From Caulobacter zeae (lineage in GTDB: Bacteria > Pseudomonadota > Alphaproteobacteria > Caulobacterales > Caulobacteraceae): a DNA stretch of 64,000 nt. A program made the translations under genes and the position numbers. The stretch is from contig NZ_PJRS01000016.1 in NCBI RefSeq assembly GCF_002858925.1, positions 62,001 through 126,000 of the forward strand, read 5' to 3'. Shown here one piece after another: positions 38,575 through 47,108 of this stretch. Positions within the stretch are counted from its first letter, which is position 1. Each line of letters opens with the position of its first letter. The notes beneath the pieces were generated by a model. It saw nothing but the letters and a program-made list of their open reading frames with translations, had not been told where the DNA came from and made no database searches.

Positions 38575-40812
38575 ATGCGGCGGTTTTTCAACACGACGGC
38601 GCTCGGCGGGATCTCGGCGGGGGTCGCCCTGGCCGCCTTCGGCGGCTTCGCCCACGCCCAGGAAACGGTCGACGACGCGGTCGTCGGCGAGATCGTCGTC
38701 ACCGCCCAGAAACGCTCGCAGAACGTCCAGGACGTGCCGATGGCCGTGCAGGTGATCGGCGGCGACCAGCTGGAAGCCGCCGCCGTGCGCGAGTTCACCG
38801 ACCTGACCAAGGTGGCCCCGTCGCTGATCGTGCGCCCGGCCGACAACCCCGTGAACGCCTCGGTCTCGATCCGCGGCGTGGGCACCTTCGCCTTCGGCGT
38901 GGGGGTCGAGCCCAGCGTCGCCGTCGTGGTCGACGACGTGCCGATCGCCTTCCAGGCCCGGGCCTTCGCCGACCTGGCCGACGTCGAGCGCATCGAGGTG
39001 CTGCGCGGCCCGCAGAGCACGCTGTACGGCAAGTCGGCCTCGGCGGGCCTGATCAACATCGTCACGCCGGGCCCGACCCGCGAATTGACCGGCAAGGTCA
39101 GCGCCCTGGCCACCACCGACGACGAGGTCGGCCTGGGCGCCATGATCTCGGGCCCGATCTCCGACACCCTGCGGTTCCGCTCGTCGAACAGCTACACCAG
39201 CTTCGAGGGCAATATCGACAACCTCTACAACGGTGAGAAGGTCAACGGCCGCGAGACCTTCGCCACCCGCAACAAGCTGGTCTGGGATCCGACCGACAAG
39301 TTCAGCGCCACCCTGGCCGTCGACTACCTTAAGGGCGACACCACGGCGGGCCGGCCGTTCATCGCCCTGTCGCCCGACGCCCGCCTGCGCGGCAACGCCG
39401 CCTGGACGCCGGCGGTGTTCGCGCCCGGCGTGACCGTGGGCCCGAACAACAGCTCGGTGGTCAACAACGTCACCACCGGCTCGGACTACGAGGACTTCGC
39501 CCAGTCGCTGAAGCTGACCTACGACCTGGGCTTCGCGACCCTGATCTCGGTCACCTCCAACGACCGCTACAAGATGCTGGACGCCTTCGACCAGGACGAG
39601 ACGGCGCTGAGCGTCAACAACTACGCCAAGGGCCTGTTCTCGGCCGACCAGTTCAGCCAGGAGATCCGGCTGGTCTCGGACGGTTCGAGCAGCCTGCGCT
39701 ACACCTTGGGCGCCTTCCACGCCGACGTGAACTATCGCCGCTACTTCTTCCGCGGCCCGGCCTTCTCGCAGGCCAACTGGGACGCCACGTCGGGCTCGAA
39801 CGAGAACTCGGTGTTCGGCCAGCTGGAATATGACGTGATCGAGGGCACGACCCTGATCGGCGGCCTGCGCCTGGGTCGCGAGAAGATCGGCTACACCTTC
39901 CGCGACCTGCGCGGCGGGCCGGCCGCGGCCTGGGCCGACGGCGCGAGCGACGACTACGCCACCTACCGGCTGGGCGTGCAGCACAAGCTGGCCGACGACG
40001 TGATGGTGTTCGCCACCTTCGCCACCGGCCACAAGGGCCAGAGCTACGACCTGACCACCGGCTTCAATCAGGCCCGCGCCGACCTCGGCCCCGTGCGCCC
40101 GGAGAGCTCGGAAGACATCCAGGTGGGCGTGCGCTCGCGGTTCCTGGATCGCCGCGTGACCCTGAACGCCACCCTGTTCAACACCGAGTACGAGGACTTC
40201 CAGGCCCAGGGCGCCGAACTTTTGCCGGACGGCACCCAGAACTTCCGCCTGACCAATGTCGGCGCGATCCGCACCCGCGGCGTCGAGCTGGAAAGCACCG
40301 CCCGGCTGGTCGACGGCCTGACCCTGTCGGGCTCGGTGGCCTATCTGGACGCCGAGATCACCCAGTTCGCCGGCGCCCAGTGCTGGCCCGGCCAGACGGC
40401 CGCCCAGGGCTGCACCGGCTCGCCCGCCCGCCAGAACCTGGCCGGCGAGCGTCCGCCCCAGGCCCCGAAGTGGAAGCTGAGCGCCGGCGCCGAATATGTG
40501 CGTCCGCTGGCCGGCGACCTGGAGGGCGTGGCCAATGTGGCCGCCAACTACCAGAGCAGCGTCAACTACTCGCTGAGCCAGGATCCGCTGACCGTCCAGA
40601 AGGGCTACGCCGTGGTCAACCTGTCGGTAGGCGTGCGCGACAAGGCGCGCGGCTACCAGGTGACGGCCTTCGTCAACAACCTGTTCGACGAAGGCTACTA
40701 CACCAACCTGGTCAACAACTACGGCGCCTACGGCAACCAGCTGGCGGTGCAGGCTTTCCTGCCGCGCGACTTCAAGCGCTATGGCGGCGTGCGGGCGTCG
40801 ATGACGTTCTGA
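38575..40812 (+). CDS. TonB-dependent receptor, hexuronate regulon
   Basis: 745-residue TBDR of the compact type. Seen: a signal peptide ending FAHAQE, the TonB box VGEIVVTAQKRSQNVQDVP, a plug with VEPSVAVVVDDVPI and VERIEVLRGPQSTLYGKSASAGLINI, and a barrel ending RASMTF. Receptors with the AQKR-QNVQDVP signature form a distinct clade from the 1,100-1,200-residue receptors elsewhere in the window. ATG 38575 has GGGAG 7 nt upstream; an in-frame GTG-type extension would overlap the operators. Regulation by the GntR protein is strongly suggested by the operator pair. Likely imports a uronate-bearing oligosaccharide. Confidence 0.92.
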   Translation: MRRFFNTTALGGISAGVALAAFGGFAHAQETVDDAVVGEIVVTAQKRSQNVQDVPMAVQVIGGDQLEAAAVREFTDLTKVAPSLIVRPADNPVNASVSIRGVGTFAFGVGVEPSVAVVVDDVPIAFQARAFADLADVERIEVLRGPQSTLYGKSASAGLINIVTPGPTRELTGKVSALATTDDEVGLGAMISGPISDTLRFRSSNSYTSFEGNIDNLYNGEKVNGRETFATRNKLVWDPTDKFSATLAVDYLKGDTTAGRPFIALSPDARLRGNAAWTPAVFAPGVTVGPNNSSVVNNVTTGSDYEDFAQSLKLTYDLGFATLISVTSNDRYKMLDAFDQDETALSVNNYAKGLFSADQFSQEIRLVSDGSSSLRYTLGAFHADVNYRRYFFRGPAFSQANWDATSGSNENSVFGQLEYDVIEGTTLIGGLRLGREKIGYTFRDLRGGPAAAWADGASDDYATYRLGVQHKLADDVMVFATFATGHKGQSYDLTTGFNQARADLGPVRPESSEDIQVGVRSRFLDRRVTLNATLFNTEYEDFQAQGAELLPDGTQNFRLTNVGAIRTRGVELESTARLVDGLTLSGSVAYLDAEITQFAGAQCWPGQTAAQGCTGSPARQNLAGERPPQAPKWKLSAGAEYVRPLAGDLEGVANVAANYQSSVNYSLSQDPLTVQKGYAVVNLSVGVRDKARGYQVTAFVNNLFDEGYYTNLVNNYGAYGNQLAVQAFLPRDFKRYGGVRASMTF

Positions 40813-40820
40813 TCGGGCAG

Positions 40821-40850
40821 GGCGCGCGAGGGCTTTTGCCCTCGCGCGTC
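40821..40850. terminator. Bidirectional stem-loop between convergent genes
   Basis: 13-bp near-perfect stem (40821-40833 with 40838-40850) with a TTTT loop, between the TBDR stop and the stop of the minus-strand hypothetical gene. No T-tract outside the stem. Confidence 0.6.
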
Positions 40851-40852
40851 GC

Positions 40853-41893
40853 CTACTTCGTGACGGCGAAGGCCCCGACCGTCCAGGACTTGAGCATCCA
40901 CTCGCGCAGGCCCGTATCCCAGATCCAGGTCTGGTCGCTGGGCGCGGAATCCCGCACCTGCGGCTCGGACAGCGAGGCCCTGTGGACGCGCCCGGTCACC
41001 TTGACCGTCCGGCCGTCCACGCCCTCGATGCGATCGGGATAGAGGGACAGCCGGGCCGTCGCGCTTTGGGCGGCGAGGAACTTGCCGACGTTATTGCGCC
41101 GGTAGATGTCGTCCTTGGCGACCTGTCCGTTCCAGTTCAGCTCGGCCTTGGCGTTGGTCCCGATCCAGTTGCTCCAGGCCATGGCCGGTTCGAGGTCGCG
41201 GCGCAGTTCCAGCCAGCCGCCGGTCTGGCTGGCGAAGCCGGCGGCGGCCAGCGTGTCGCCGTGCAGGAGCGTGCAGGCCGCCAGCCGCTCGATGTCGTTG
41301 CGATACTTGCTCTCCGACAGGGCCTCGCAGGCCGGGAACTGCTGGATGGCCAGCGTCGCCAGTTCGAAGGTGAACTGCGTCGTCAGGCCGGGGCCGCAGG
41401 CGTTCTCGGTGCGGGACCTGATCTTGTCGTCGCCGCCTTCGCGCGTCGGCGCATTGACGATCTCGACCGACGAGACCCAGGCGTGCAGGCAGATGTTCGG
41501 GAGGGCGTCGGCCGGCTTGGCGGGCGGAAGCGGCGCCAGGGCGCGATCGGCGAACTGCGCGTCGGTCTTGACCTTGTTCCAGGCCGTCAGGGAGGCTGGC
41601 GCTTCGAGCTTGCGGTCCTGGGCGTAGACCACGGCCTTGGGCGGCTGGCCCGGTCGCCGCTCGAAGGCGATGGTCGGGCGTTCGCGGCCATAGCCGTCGA
41701 CGAAGAAGGCGCGATAGGCCTCGACGCCCGCCTTGGCCTCGGCGTCGGCCGAAGCCATGCCCCGCTTGGCGACGATGCGGGCCCGGTCTTCCGGCGCGCA
41801 GCGGTCTGCGTGGTTGTCGCCCCGGCAGTTCTCGGGCGGAAGGGCCAGGCTGGCCTGCAGGAGCGCGGCGGCGAAGAACACTGAGCTGAACAT
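40853..41893 (-). CDS. Exported protein of unknown function
   Basis: 346 residues. I do not recognise the family. Seen: a short signal peptide (MFSSVFFAAALLQASLA), an early Cys pair in ENCRGDNHADRC, further Cys in ICLHAW, NACGPG, FPACEAL and AACTLL suggesting periplasmic disulfides, and a C-terminal region ending LREWMLKSWTVGAFAVTK. No transmembrane segment beyond the leader and no recognisable catalytic motif. It sits between the regulon TBDR and the GntR gene, converges with the former, and has no operator of its own in the 72-nt spacer to the GntR gene, so it may be read through from the GntR promoter. Confidence 0.75.
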   Translation of the reverse strand: MFSSVFFAAALLQASLALPPENCRGDNHADRCAPEDRARIVAKRGMASADAEAKAGVEAYRAFFVDGYGRERPTIAFERRPGQPPKAVVYAQDRKLEAPASLTAWNKVKTDAQFADRALAPLPPAKPADALPNICLHAWVSSVEIVNAPTREGGDDKIRSRTENACGPGLTTQFTFELATLAIQQFPACEALSESKYRNDIERLAACTLLHGDTLAAAGFASQTGGWLELRRDLEPAMAWSNWIGTNAKAELNWNGQVAKDDIYRRNNVGKFLAAQSATARLSLYPDRIEGVDGRTVKVTGRVHRASLSEPQVRDSAPSDQTWIWDTGLREWMLKSWTVGAFAVTK

Positions 41894-41965
41894 GGCGCCC
41901 CACTTACATCTGAGGTTGATATTTCAGCTTCCTGCGACCGCCGTAAATAGGCTTGCTTCGCTTCC

Positions 41966-42709
41966 TTAAGTGTAGCGGTCGCGAGCGGCGGCTATGCGGG
42001 CCTTGGCCTCTTCCATCTCCTGCACCTCGGTGGCGGCCAGCAGCGAGTTGAGCACGCGGGTGAGGTGGCGGCGCATGGCGTCGCGGGCGTCCTCGGGGGA
42101 GCGGGCGCGCAGGGCCGAGACGATGGCCGCGTGCTCGTCGATGCGCGGGATGACGCCGGCGGCGTGGGCCTTCTCGCCCATGAGCTTGGTCTGGGGCGAG
42201 CGCTCGCGGGCCTCCCACAGCATCTCAACGGCGGCGATCATGGCGCTGTTCTGGGTGGAGGCTGCGATCAGCATGTGGAAGCGCTTGTCGGCGTCTTCCG
42301 AGCGGTCGACGTCACGGGCGTTCTCGGTCTGCATCTCGATCACCAGGGTGTCGAGCTGGTCGAGCTCTTCGTTGGTGATGCGCTTGGCGGCCATGGCGCA
42401 GGCCTCGGCCTCGATGGCGCGGCGGGCTTCCAGAAGTTCGAACGGACCGATGTCGGTGGCGCCGGCCTGGCCCTCGTTGGGGGTCTGGGCCTTTACATAG
42501 ACGCCCGAGCCCAGGCGCACCTCGACCATGCCGTCCAGCTCGAGGGCGATGATCGCCTCGCGGATCGTCGGGCGCGAGACCGAATAGGTCTGGGCGAGGT
42601 CGCGCTCGGACGGCAGGCGCTGGCCGACGGCGTAGCGGCCCTCGGCGATCTGGCCGGCCAGATCCTTGGCGACGCGTTCGTACAGACGGTTCTCGCCCTT
42701 CACGGACAT
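41966..42709 (-). CDS. FadR-subfamily GntR regulator, probable hexuronate repressor
   Basis: 247-residue regulator. Seen: an N-terminal winged helix (residues 7-75: GQRLPSERDLAQTYSVSRPTIREAIIALELDGMVEVRLGSGVYV) and a C-terminal all-helical FCD domain whose metal/ligand residues appear in DADKRFHMLI, DEHAAIVSAL and MRRHL. FadR-type proteins recognise TGGTCnGACCA, and exactly such a palindrome (42726-42740) lies 17 bp upstream of ATG 42709, so autoregulation is likely. ATG 42709 with AGGAAG upstream is preferred to a TTG at 42748, which would place the operator inside the gene. The effector is probably a hexuronate-pathway sugar acid, as for UxuR/ExuR relatives; that is inferred from the adjacent manD gene. 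Confidence 0.9.
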   Translation of the reverse strand: MSVKGENRLYERVAKDLAGQIAEGRYAVGQRLPSERDLAQTYSVSRPTIREAIIALELDGMVEVRLGSGVYVKAQTPNEGQAGATDIGPFELLEARRAIEAEACAMAAKRITNEELDQLDTLVIEMQTENARDVDRSEDADKRFHMLIAASTQNSAMIAAVEMLWEARERSPQTKLMGEKAHAAGVIPRIDEHAAIVSALRARSPEDARDAMRRHLTRVLNSLLAATEVQEMEEAKARIAAARDRYT

Positions 42710-42725
42710 GCGGGGACTTCCTAAA

Positions 42726-42740
42726 ATTGGTCTGACCAAT
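42726..42740. promoter_or_regulatory. Perfect GntR operator between the gntR gene and manD
   Basis: ATTGGTC-T-GACCAAT, a perfect 7+1+7 palindrome, in the divergent promoter. It is the reference site for the other copies at 8127, 31220, 35344, 35489, 38485 and 38506. Confidence 0.8.
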
Positions 42741-42768
42741 ATGGACAAGCCAGTTGTCGATAGTTATG

Positions 42769-42788
42769 GGTCTTCCAACTGGAAGACC
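42769..42788 (+). promoter_or_regulatory. Second perfect palindrome in the manD leader
   Basis: GGTCTTCCA (42769-42777) and TGGAAGACC (42780-42788) around a 2-nt centre, ending 14 nt before the GTG start. As DNA it could be a second operator. As RNA a hairpin would need a larger loop and would sit close to the ribosome-binding site. Confidence 0.5.
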
Positions 42789-42802
42789 ACGGGAATCTCG
42801 AC

Positions 42803-44059
42803 GTGCATACTAGCCAAACCGAGGCGTTCAAAGCAGCCGGCCTGCCGCCGATGCGAATTACCGGCGCCCGCGTGATCGTCACCTCGCCCGGCCGCAACTT
42901 CGTCACCCTGAAGATCGAGACCGACCAGGGGGTCTACGGCATCGGCGACGCCACCCTGAACGGCCGCGAAAAATCGGTCGTCGCCTATCTGGAAGACCAC
43001 GTCATTCCGGTGCTGATCGGCCGCGACGCGCGCCGCATCGAGGACATCTGGCAGTTCCTCTATCGCGGGGCCTACTGGCGCCGCGGCCCGGTGACGATGC
43101 GCGCCATCGCCGCCGTCGACGTGGCCCTGTGGGACATCAAGGCCAAGGCGTTGGGCGCGCCGCTCTACGACCTGCTGGGCGGTCGCAGCCGGGATGGCGT
43201 GCTGGTCTACGGCCACGCCAACGGCAGCGACCTGGAAGACACCGTCGAGGCCGTCGGCCGCTATATCGACGCGGGCTACAAGGCCGTCCGCGCCCAGTCG
43301 GGCGTGCCGGGCCTGGACCTGGCCTACGGCGTGGGCCGCGGCGACATGTACTACGAGCCGGCCGACGCGACCCTGCCGACCGAAACGACGTGGGACACCC
43401 GCAAGTACCTGCGTTACCTGCCGACCCTGTTCGAGGCGCTGCGCAAGGAGCACGGCTTCGACGTGGCGTTGCTGCACGACGGCCACCACCGGATGACGCC
43501 GCGCGAAGCCGCCCAGTTGGGCAAGAGCCTGGAGCCCTACGACCTCTTCTGGCTGGAGGATTCCACGCCAGCCGAGAACCAGGAGGCCTTCCGCCTGATC
43601 CGCCAGCACACCACCACGCCGCTGGCCGTGGGCGAGGTGTTCAACACGATCTGGGACGCCAAGGACCTGATCCAGGAACAGCTGATCGACTACATCCGCA
43701 CGACCATCGTCGGGGCCGGCGGCCTGACCCACCTGCGCCGCATCGCCGACTTCGCCTCGCTGTGGTCGGTGCGCACCGGCTGCCATGGGGCCACCGACCT
43801 GTCGCCTGTGACCATGGGCGCGGCCCTGCACTTCGACACCTGGGTGCCCAACTTCGGCATCCAGGAATACATGCGCCATTCGGAAGAGACCGACGCGGTG
43901 TTCCCGCACGACTACCGCTTCGACAAGGGCATGCTGTACGTGGGCGACACGCCGGGCCACGGCGTCGACATCGATGAGGCCCTGGCCGCCAAGTACCCCT
44001 ACGAGCCGCGCCAGCTGCCCGTCGCCCGCCTGGAAGACGGGACGATGTGGAACTGGTAG
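42803..44059 (+). CDS. manD: D-mannonate dehydratase (enolase superfamily, ManD)
   Basis: 418-residue enolase-superfamily enzyme that dehydrates D-mannonate to 2-keto-3-deoxy-D-gluconate in hexuronate breakdown. Seen: an N-terminal capping domain ([33 protein letters not shown] in outline), VRAQSGVPG, the Mg ligands Asp226 (LLHDGHH), Glu252 (FWLEDS) and Glu278 (VGEVFN), and the catalytic His228. In characterised ManD these are D210, E236, E262 and H212, so every number here is 16 too high. The protein may really start at Met17 (ATG 42851), although GGGAA precedes GTG 42803 and nothing similar precedes 42851. Divergent from its likely repressor; a strong terminator follows. Confidence 0.93.
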   Translation: MHTSQTEAFKAAGLPPMRITGARVIVTSPGRNFVTLKIETDQGVYGIGDATLNGREKSVVAYLEDHVIPVLIGRDARRIEDIWQFLYRGAYWRRGPVTMRAIAAVDVALWDIKAKALGAPLYDLLGGRSRDGVLVYGHANGSDLEDTVEAVGRYIDAGYKAVRAQSGVPGLDLAYGVGRGDMYYEPADATLPTETTWDTRKYLRYLPTLFEALRKEHGFDVALLHDGHHRMTPREAAQLGKSLEPYDLFWLEDSTPAENQEAFRLIRQHTTTPLAVGEVFNTIWDAKDLIQEQLIDYIRTTIVGAGGLTHLRRIADFASLWSVRTGCHGATDLSPVTMGAALHFDTWVPNFGIQEYMRHSEETDAVFPHDYRFDKGMLYVGDTPGHGVDIDEALAAKYPYEPRQLPVARLEDGTMWNW

Positions 44060-44115
44060 GCGAGCTTACATGACGAGGCCGCTCTCGCATCGACGAGGGC
44101 GGCCCCAAAACAGCA

Positions 44116-44150
44116 GAGGCGGAACGTCTGGGACGTTCCGCCTCTTTTTT
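44116..44150 (+). terminator. Intrinsic terminator of manD
   Basis: A perfect 13-bp stem, GAGGCGGAACGTC (44116-44128) with 44132-44144, a TGG loop and six T. A textbook rightward terminator 57 nt after the manD stop. Confidence 0.92.
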
Positions 44151-44185
44151 CTTCGAGTCAGACCCGAAGGCCGTTCCTGTCAGGA

Positions 44186-44464
44186 TCAGCCGTTGACGGC
44201 GTCCTTCAGTTGCTTGGCCGGCGTGAAGCCGACCTTCTTGCTGGCGGCGATCTCGATCGTGGCGCCGGTGGCCGGGTTGCGGCCGGTGCGGGCCGGCTTG
44301 TCCTGGACCTTGAACTTGCCGAAGCCCGGGATCGAGACTTCTTCGCCCTTCACGGCGGCGTCAGCGATGGCCTTGAAGACGCCGTCGACGATGGCCTTGG
44401 CCTGGGTCTTGGTCAGCTTGTCGTCGCTGGCGACCAGAGCTTCGGCGATATCGGCGGTGTTCAT
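44186..44464 (-). CDS. HU-family histone-like DNA-binding protein
   Basis: 92-residue canonical HU, a nucleoid-associated protein that bends DNA as a dimer. Seen: MNTADIAEALVAS and TKTQAKAIVDGVFKAI helices, the VSIPGFGKFKV saddle strands, the DNA-contacting arm with RTGRNPATG (intercalating Pro) and the C-terminal FTPAKQLKDAVNG. ATG 44464 is preceded by TAAGGAG. It is monocistronic, facing the manD terminator. Unlike the HU-like protein at 19.8 kb it has no N-terminal extension and keeps the standard arm, so it is the housekeeping type. Confidence 0.95.
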   Translation of the reverse strand: MNTADIAEALVASDDKLTKTQAKAIVDGVFKAIADAAVKGEEVSIPGFGKFKVQDKPARTGRNPATGATIEIAASKKVGFTPAKQLKDAVNG

Positions 44465-44720
44465 GGAGTAACTCCTTATAGAATCGGGAGAACCAGACTG
44501 ACTGGTGAGATCGGCCTTGTCACGCGCCGCCGTGTGACGTCAAGCGTCCGCCGCAACCGGTGGAGGGCCGAAAAAGCACTGATCCGTCTGGTTGAACCGC
44601 CTGTGTGGCGAGGATGTGGCCGGTGTTCGGCCCGGCAGCGGGCCGTTCGGGCCTGTTTACTCAGACAATAATTGGGGTTGGCGATATTGCATGTGCACGC
44701 ATATCCAGATCGTCCAGTGA

Positions 44721-44747
44721 TTGACGACGATGGGTGTCATATATACT
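44721..44747 (+). promoter_or_regulatory. Putative promoter of the GH43 gene
   Basis: TTGACG (44721-44726) and TATACT (44742-44747) with a 15-bp spacer, close to the housekeeping promoter form used in Caulobacter. It would give a leader of about 65 nt. The rest of the 355-bp gap between the HU and GH43 starts holds the HU promoter region and nothing else I recognise. Confidence 0.45.
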
Positions 44748-44819
44748 CCGACAAATAGTCGGCGGCTTCGCGAGGCTGCTCCAGACGCCGCTCGAGACGG
44801 CGACAAGGGAAGAAGCAGC

Positions 44820-46823
44820 ATGACGCCGAGCAAGCCTCACCGCGTATTCCTGGCCGGCCTGGCGGCGTTTCTGCTGTCGGGCAGCGCCGCGCCGGGTCTG
44901 GCGGCCGAGCCCGGCCCGCGCACCTGGACCGCCGACAACGGCGATGGGACCTTCACCAATCCGCTGTTCTACGACGAGTTCTCCGACCCCGACATGATCC
45001 GGGTGGGCGAGGACTACTACCTGACCGGCACCACCATGCACACGATGCCGGGCCTGCCGATCCTGCGCTCGCGCGACCTGGTGAACTGGCGGTTCGTCGG
45101 CTACGCGGCCGACAGGCTGGACCTTGGCCCGAACTTCCGGCTGGAGGGCGGCGACGTCTACGGCCAAGGCTTCTGGGCGCCGAGCTTCCGCCATCACGAC
45201 GGCGTCTTCCACATCTTCAGCAACGTCAATCGCGAGGCCACCTTCCACTTCACGGCCAAGGATCCGGCCGGGCCGTGGACGCGCACGCGGATGAAGCGCG
45301 GCTTCCACGATCTCTCCGTGTTGTTCGACGACGACGGCAAGGTCTACGTGGTCTGGGGCTATCGCGGCATCCGCATGGCGCAGTTGAACGCCGACCTCAC
45401 CGACGTCGTCCCGGGCACCGAGCGCGAGATCATCGCGCCGGAGCAGGGCATGGGCGAGGGGCTGCACTTCACCAAGGTCGGCGGCAAGTACTGGATCACC
45501 AGCGCCTGGTTCGACGGCATGATGCGCCTGCCGGTGGCGCGCGCCGATCGCCCCGAGGGCCCCTACGAGGTCAATCGTGAGATCAGCGTCGGCGAGGATT
45601 TCGGCCTGGCCGAGGGCAACCGCCTGGAGGCGCCCAAGCCGCCGTTCAAGATCGTTCCGCCCGATCCCCGGCCGCGCGGCCGGACCGCCCTGCACCAGGG
45701 CGGCTACGTCCAGACGCCGAGCGGCGCGTGGTGGGGCTATTCGATGATGGACTACAACTCGGTGGGACGGCTGACGGCCCTGTCGCCGGTGACCTGGAAG
45801 GACGGCTGGCCCTATTTCGGCCTGCCGGGGAACTTGGGTCGCAACCCGCGCACCTGGGTCAAGCCCGATACCGGGGCGACCGAAGTCCCGCATGCGCCGT
45901 ACGCGCGCGGCGACGATTTCTCGGGCGGCAGGCTGAAGCCGATCTGGCAGTGGAACCACGTCCCGGTCGACGGCAGGTGGTCGCTGGCCGAGCGACCAGG
46001 CTTCCTGCGGCTGAAGACCCTGCCGGCGACCGACTTCTGGACGGCGCGCAACACCCTGACCCAGCGCGCGATCGGCCCGGCCTCGCGACCGCGAACGCTG
46101 CTGGACGCCTCGGGACTGGCCGAGGGCGACGTGGCGGGCCTGGCGCTGCTGAACCTGCCCCATGCCTGGATCGGCGTACGCAAGGTCGCTGGCGGGCTGG
46201 AGGTCGAGCAGCGCGACCAGCGTACGGGTCAAGTCGCCAAGGCGAAGGTTTCGGGGACGCGGATCTGGCTGCAGGCCGACGCCGACTTCATGGCCGAGAC
46301 GGCGCGGTTCTCCTATTCGACCGACGGCAAGGTATTCAAGGCCCTGGGCGAGCCGATGGCCATGGTGTTCCAGCTGCGTACCTTCCAGGGCGTGCGCTAT
46401 GGCCTGTTCGCCTACAACGAGGCCGGCCGCGAGGGCGGTCACGCCGACTTCGACGCCTTCGAGGTGTTCGAACCGCATCCGCGCGGCCTGCGCCGGCCGA
46501 TCCCCGACGGCCACAAGGTGACGCTGGCGGCGCTCGGACAGCAGAAGGTCGTGACCGTCGAGAAGCGACCGCTGGGCCGGGCCTTGCTGCGCGGGCCGGA
46601 AGGCTACCTGACCGTCGCCGCCGACGGGACGGTCAGCGTCTCGAAAACCCGCGACGACAAGGCCCAGGCCTTCCAGTGGATCGAGACCCCGACGGGCGAA
46701 CTCGCTTTGATGTCGCTGGTCACCAACCGCTTCCTGAGGGTGTCGCCGGCGGGCGTCTGGACGGCCGACAGTCCAGGGCCTCAGTCCGACGGGCTGGACG
46801 GGGCAAGGTTCGTTTGGCGGTAA
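44820..46823 (+). CDS. Exported GH43 beta-xylosidase/arabinofuranosidase with C-terminal beta-trefoil-like domain
   Basis: 667-residue family 43 glycoside hydrolase. Seen: a signal peptide ending GLAAEP; the five-bladed propeller with Asp56 (EFSDPDMI, general base), Asp164 (FHDLSVLFDDDG, pKa modulator) and Glu213 (GMGEGLHF, general acid); a concanavalin-like domain from about residue 365 (DDFSGGRLKPIWQWNH) typical of GH43 xylosidases; and a final ~90-residue region (LLRGPEGYLTVAADGTVSVSK, TNRFLRVSPAGVW) resembling a fascin or ricin-type beta-trefoil, possibly carbohydrate-binding. ATG 44820 is preceded by AAGGGAAGAA. It likely removes xylose or arabinose from hemicellulose. It carries no GntR site and seems separately regulated. 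Confidence 0.87.
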   Translation: MTPSKPHRVFLAGLAAFLLSGSAAPGLAAEPGPRTWTADNGDGTFTNPLFYDEFSDPDMIRVGEDYYLTGTTMHTMPGLPILRSRDLVNWRFVGYAADRLDLGPNFRLEGGDVYGQGFWAPSFRHHDGVFHIFSNVNREATFHFTAKDPAGPWTRTRMKRGFHDLSVLFDDDGKVYVVWGYRGIRMAQLNADLTDVVPGTEREIIAPEQGMGEGLHFTKVGGKYWITSAWFDGMMRLPVARADRPEGPYEVNREISVGEDFGLAEGNRLEAPKPPFKIVPPDPRPRGRTALHQGGYVQTPSGAWWGYSMMDYNSVGRLTALSPVTWKDGWPYFGLPGNLGRNPRTWVKPDTGATEVPHAPYARGDDFSGGRLKPIWQWNHVPVDGRWSLAERPGFLRLKTLPATDFWTARNTLTQRAIGPASRPRTLLDASGLAEGDVAGLALLNLPHAWIGVRKVAGGLEVEQRDQRTGQVAKAKVSGTRIWLQADADFMAETARFSYSTDGKVFKALGEPMAMVFQLRTFQGVRYGLFAYNEAGREGGHADFDAFEVFEPHPRGLRRPIPDGHKVTLAALGQQKVVTVEKRPLGRALLRGPEGYLTVAADGTVSVSKTRDDKAQAFQWIETPTGELALMSLVTNRFLRVSPAGVWTADSPGPQSDGLDGARFVWR

Positions 46824-46847
46824 TCGGCCTGGCCTCGGCGGCGAAAA

Positions 46848-46934
46848 CCTCGTCCTTCGACAAGCTCAGGATGAGGTTTTTCTATCGCTTTGACCTGCCA
46901 ATGGTCCTCATCCTGAGCTTGTCGAAGGACGAGG
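46848..46934. repeat. 29-bp perfect inverted repeat element (TCGTCCTTCGACAAGCTCAGG type)
   Basis: Arms 46848-46876 and 46906-46934 are perfect reverse complements over 29 bp around a 29-bp centre. The core CTTCGACAAGCTCAGGATGAGG, given here only as a type, recurs in intergenic DNA of many alphaproteobacteria as a REP-like palindrome. It sits between the GH43 stop and the convergent monooxygenase unit and could fold in RNA from either strand. Confidence 0.75.
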
Positions 46935-46956
46935 ACCACGCCGGGCGACTGGCGAT

Positions 46957-47106
46957 CTAAGCCGCGTCCAGCGCCGCCCGCTCCAGCACGTCGATCCGAT
47001 CCGCCAGTCCCGGCGCGGGCCAGTCCAGCGCCGCCAGGGCCAGGTCGATGACGGGCGGGGGCGGCGGCGGGGCCGCCTCGATCACGGCTTCCAAAAGCTC
47101 CGCCAT
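46957..47106 (-). CDS. Possible 49-residue small protein at the operon end
   Basis: An open frame of 49 codons starting ATG 47106, only 2 nt after the monooxygenase stop, with GGCGGAA upstream. The sequence reads MAELLEAVIEAA, then six prolines, then a helix-like VIDLALAALDW and LADRIDVLERAALDAA. No family recognised. The tight spacing and compositional normality support a real gene; the short length and the permissive GC content argue for caution. Confidence 0.45.
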   Translation of the reverse strand: MAELLEAVIEAAPPPPPPVIDLALAALDWPAPGLADRIDVLERAALDAA

Positions 47107-47108
47107 GG

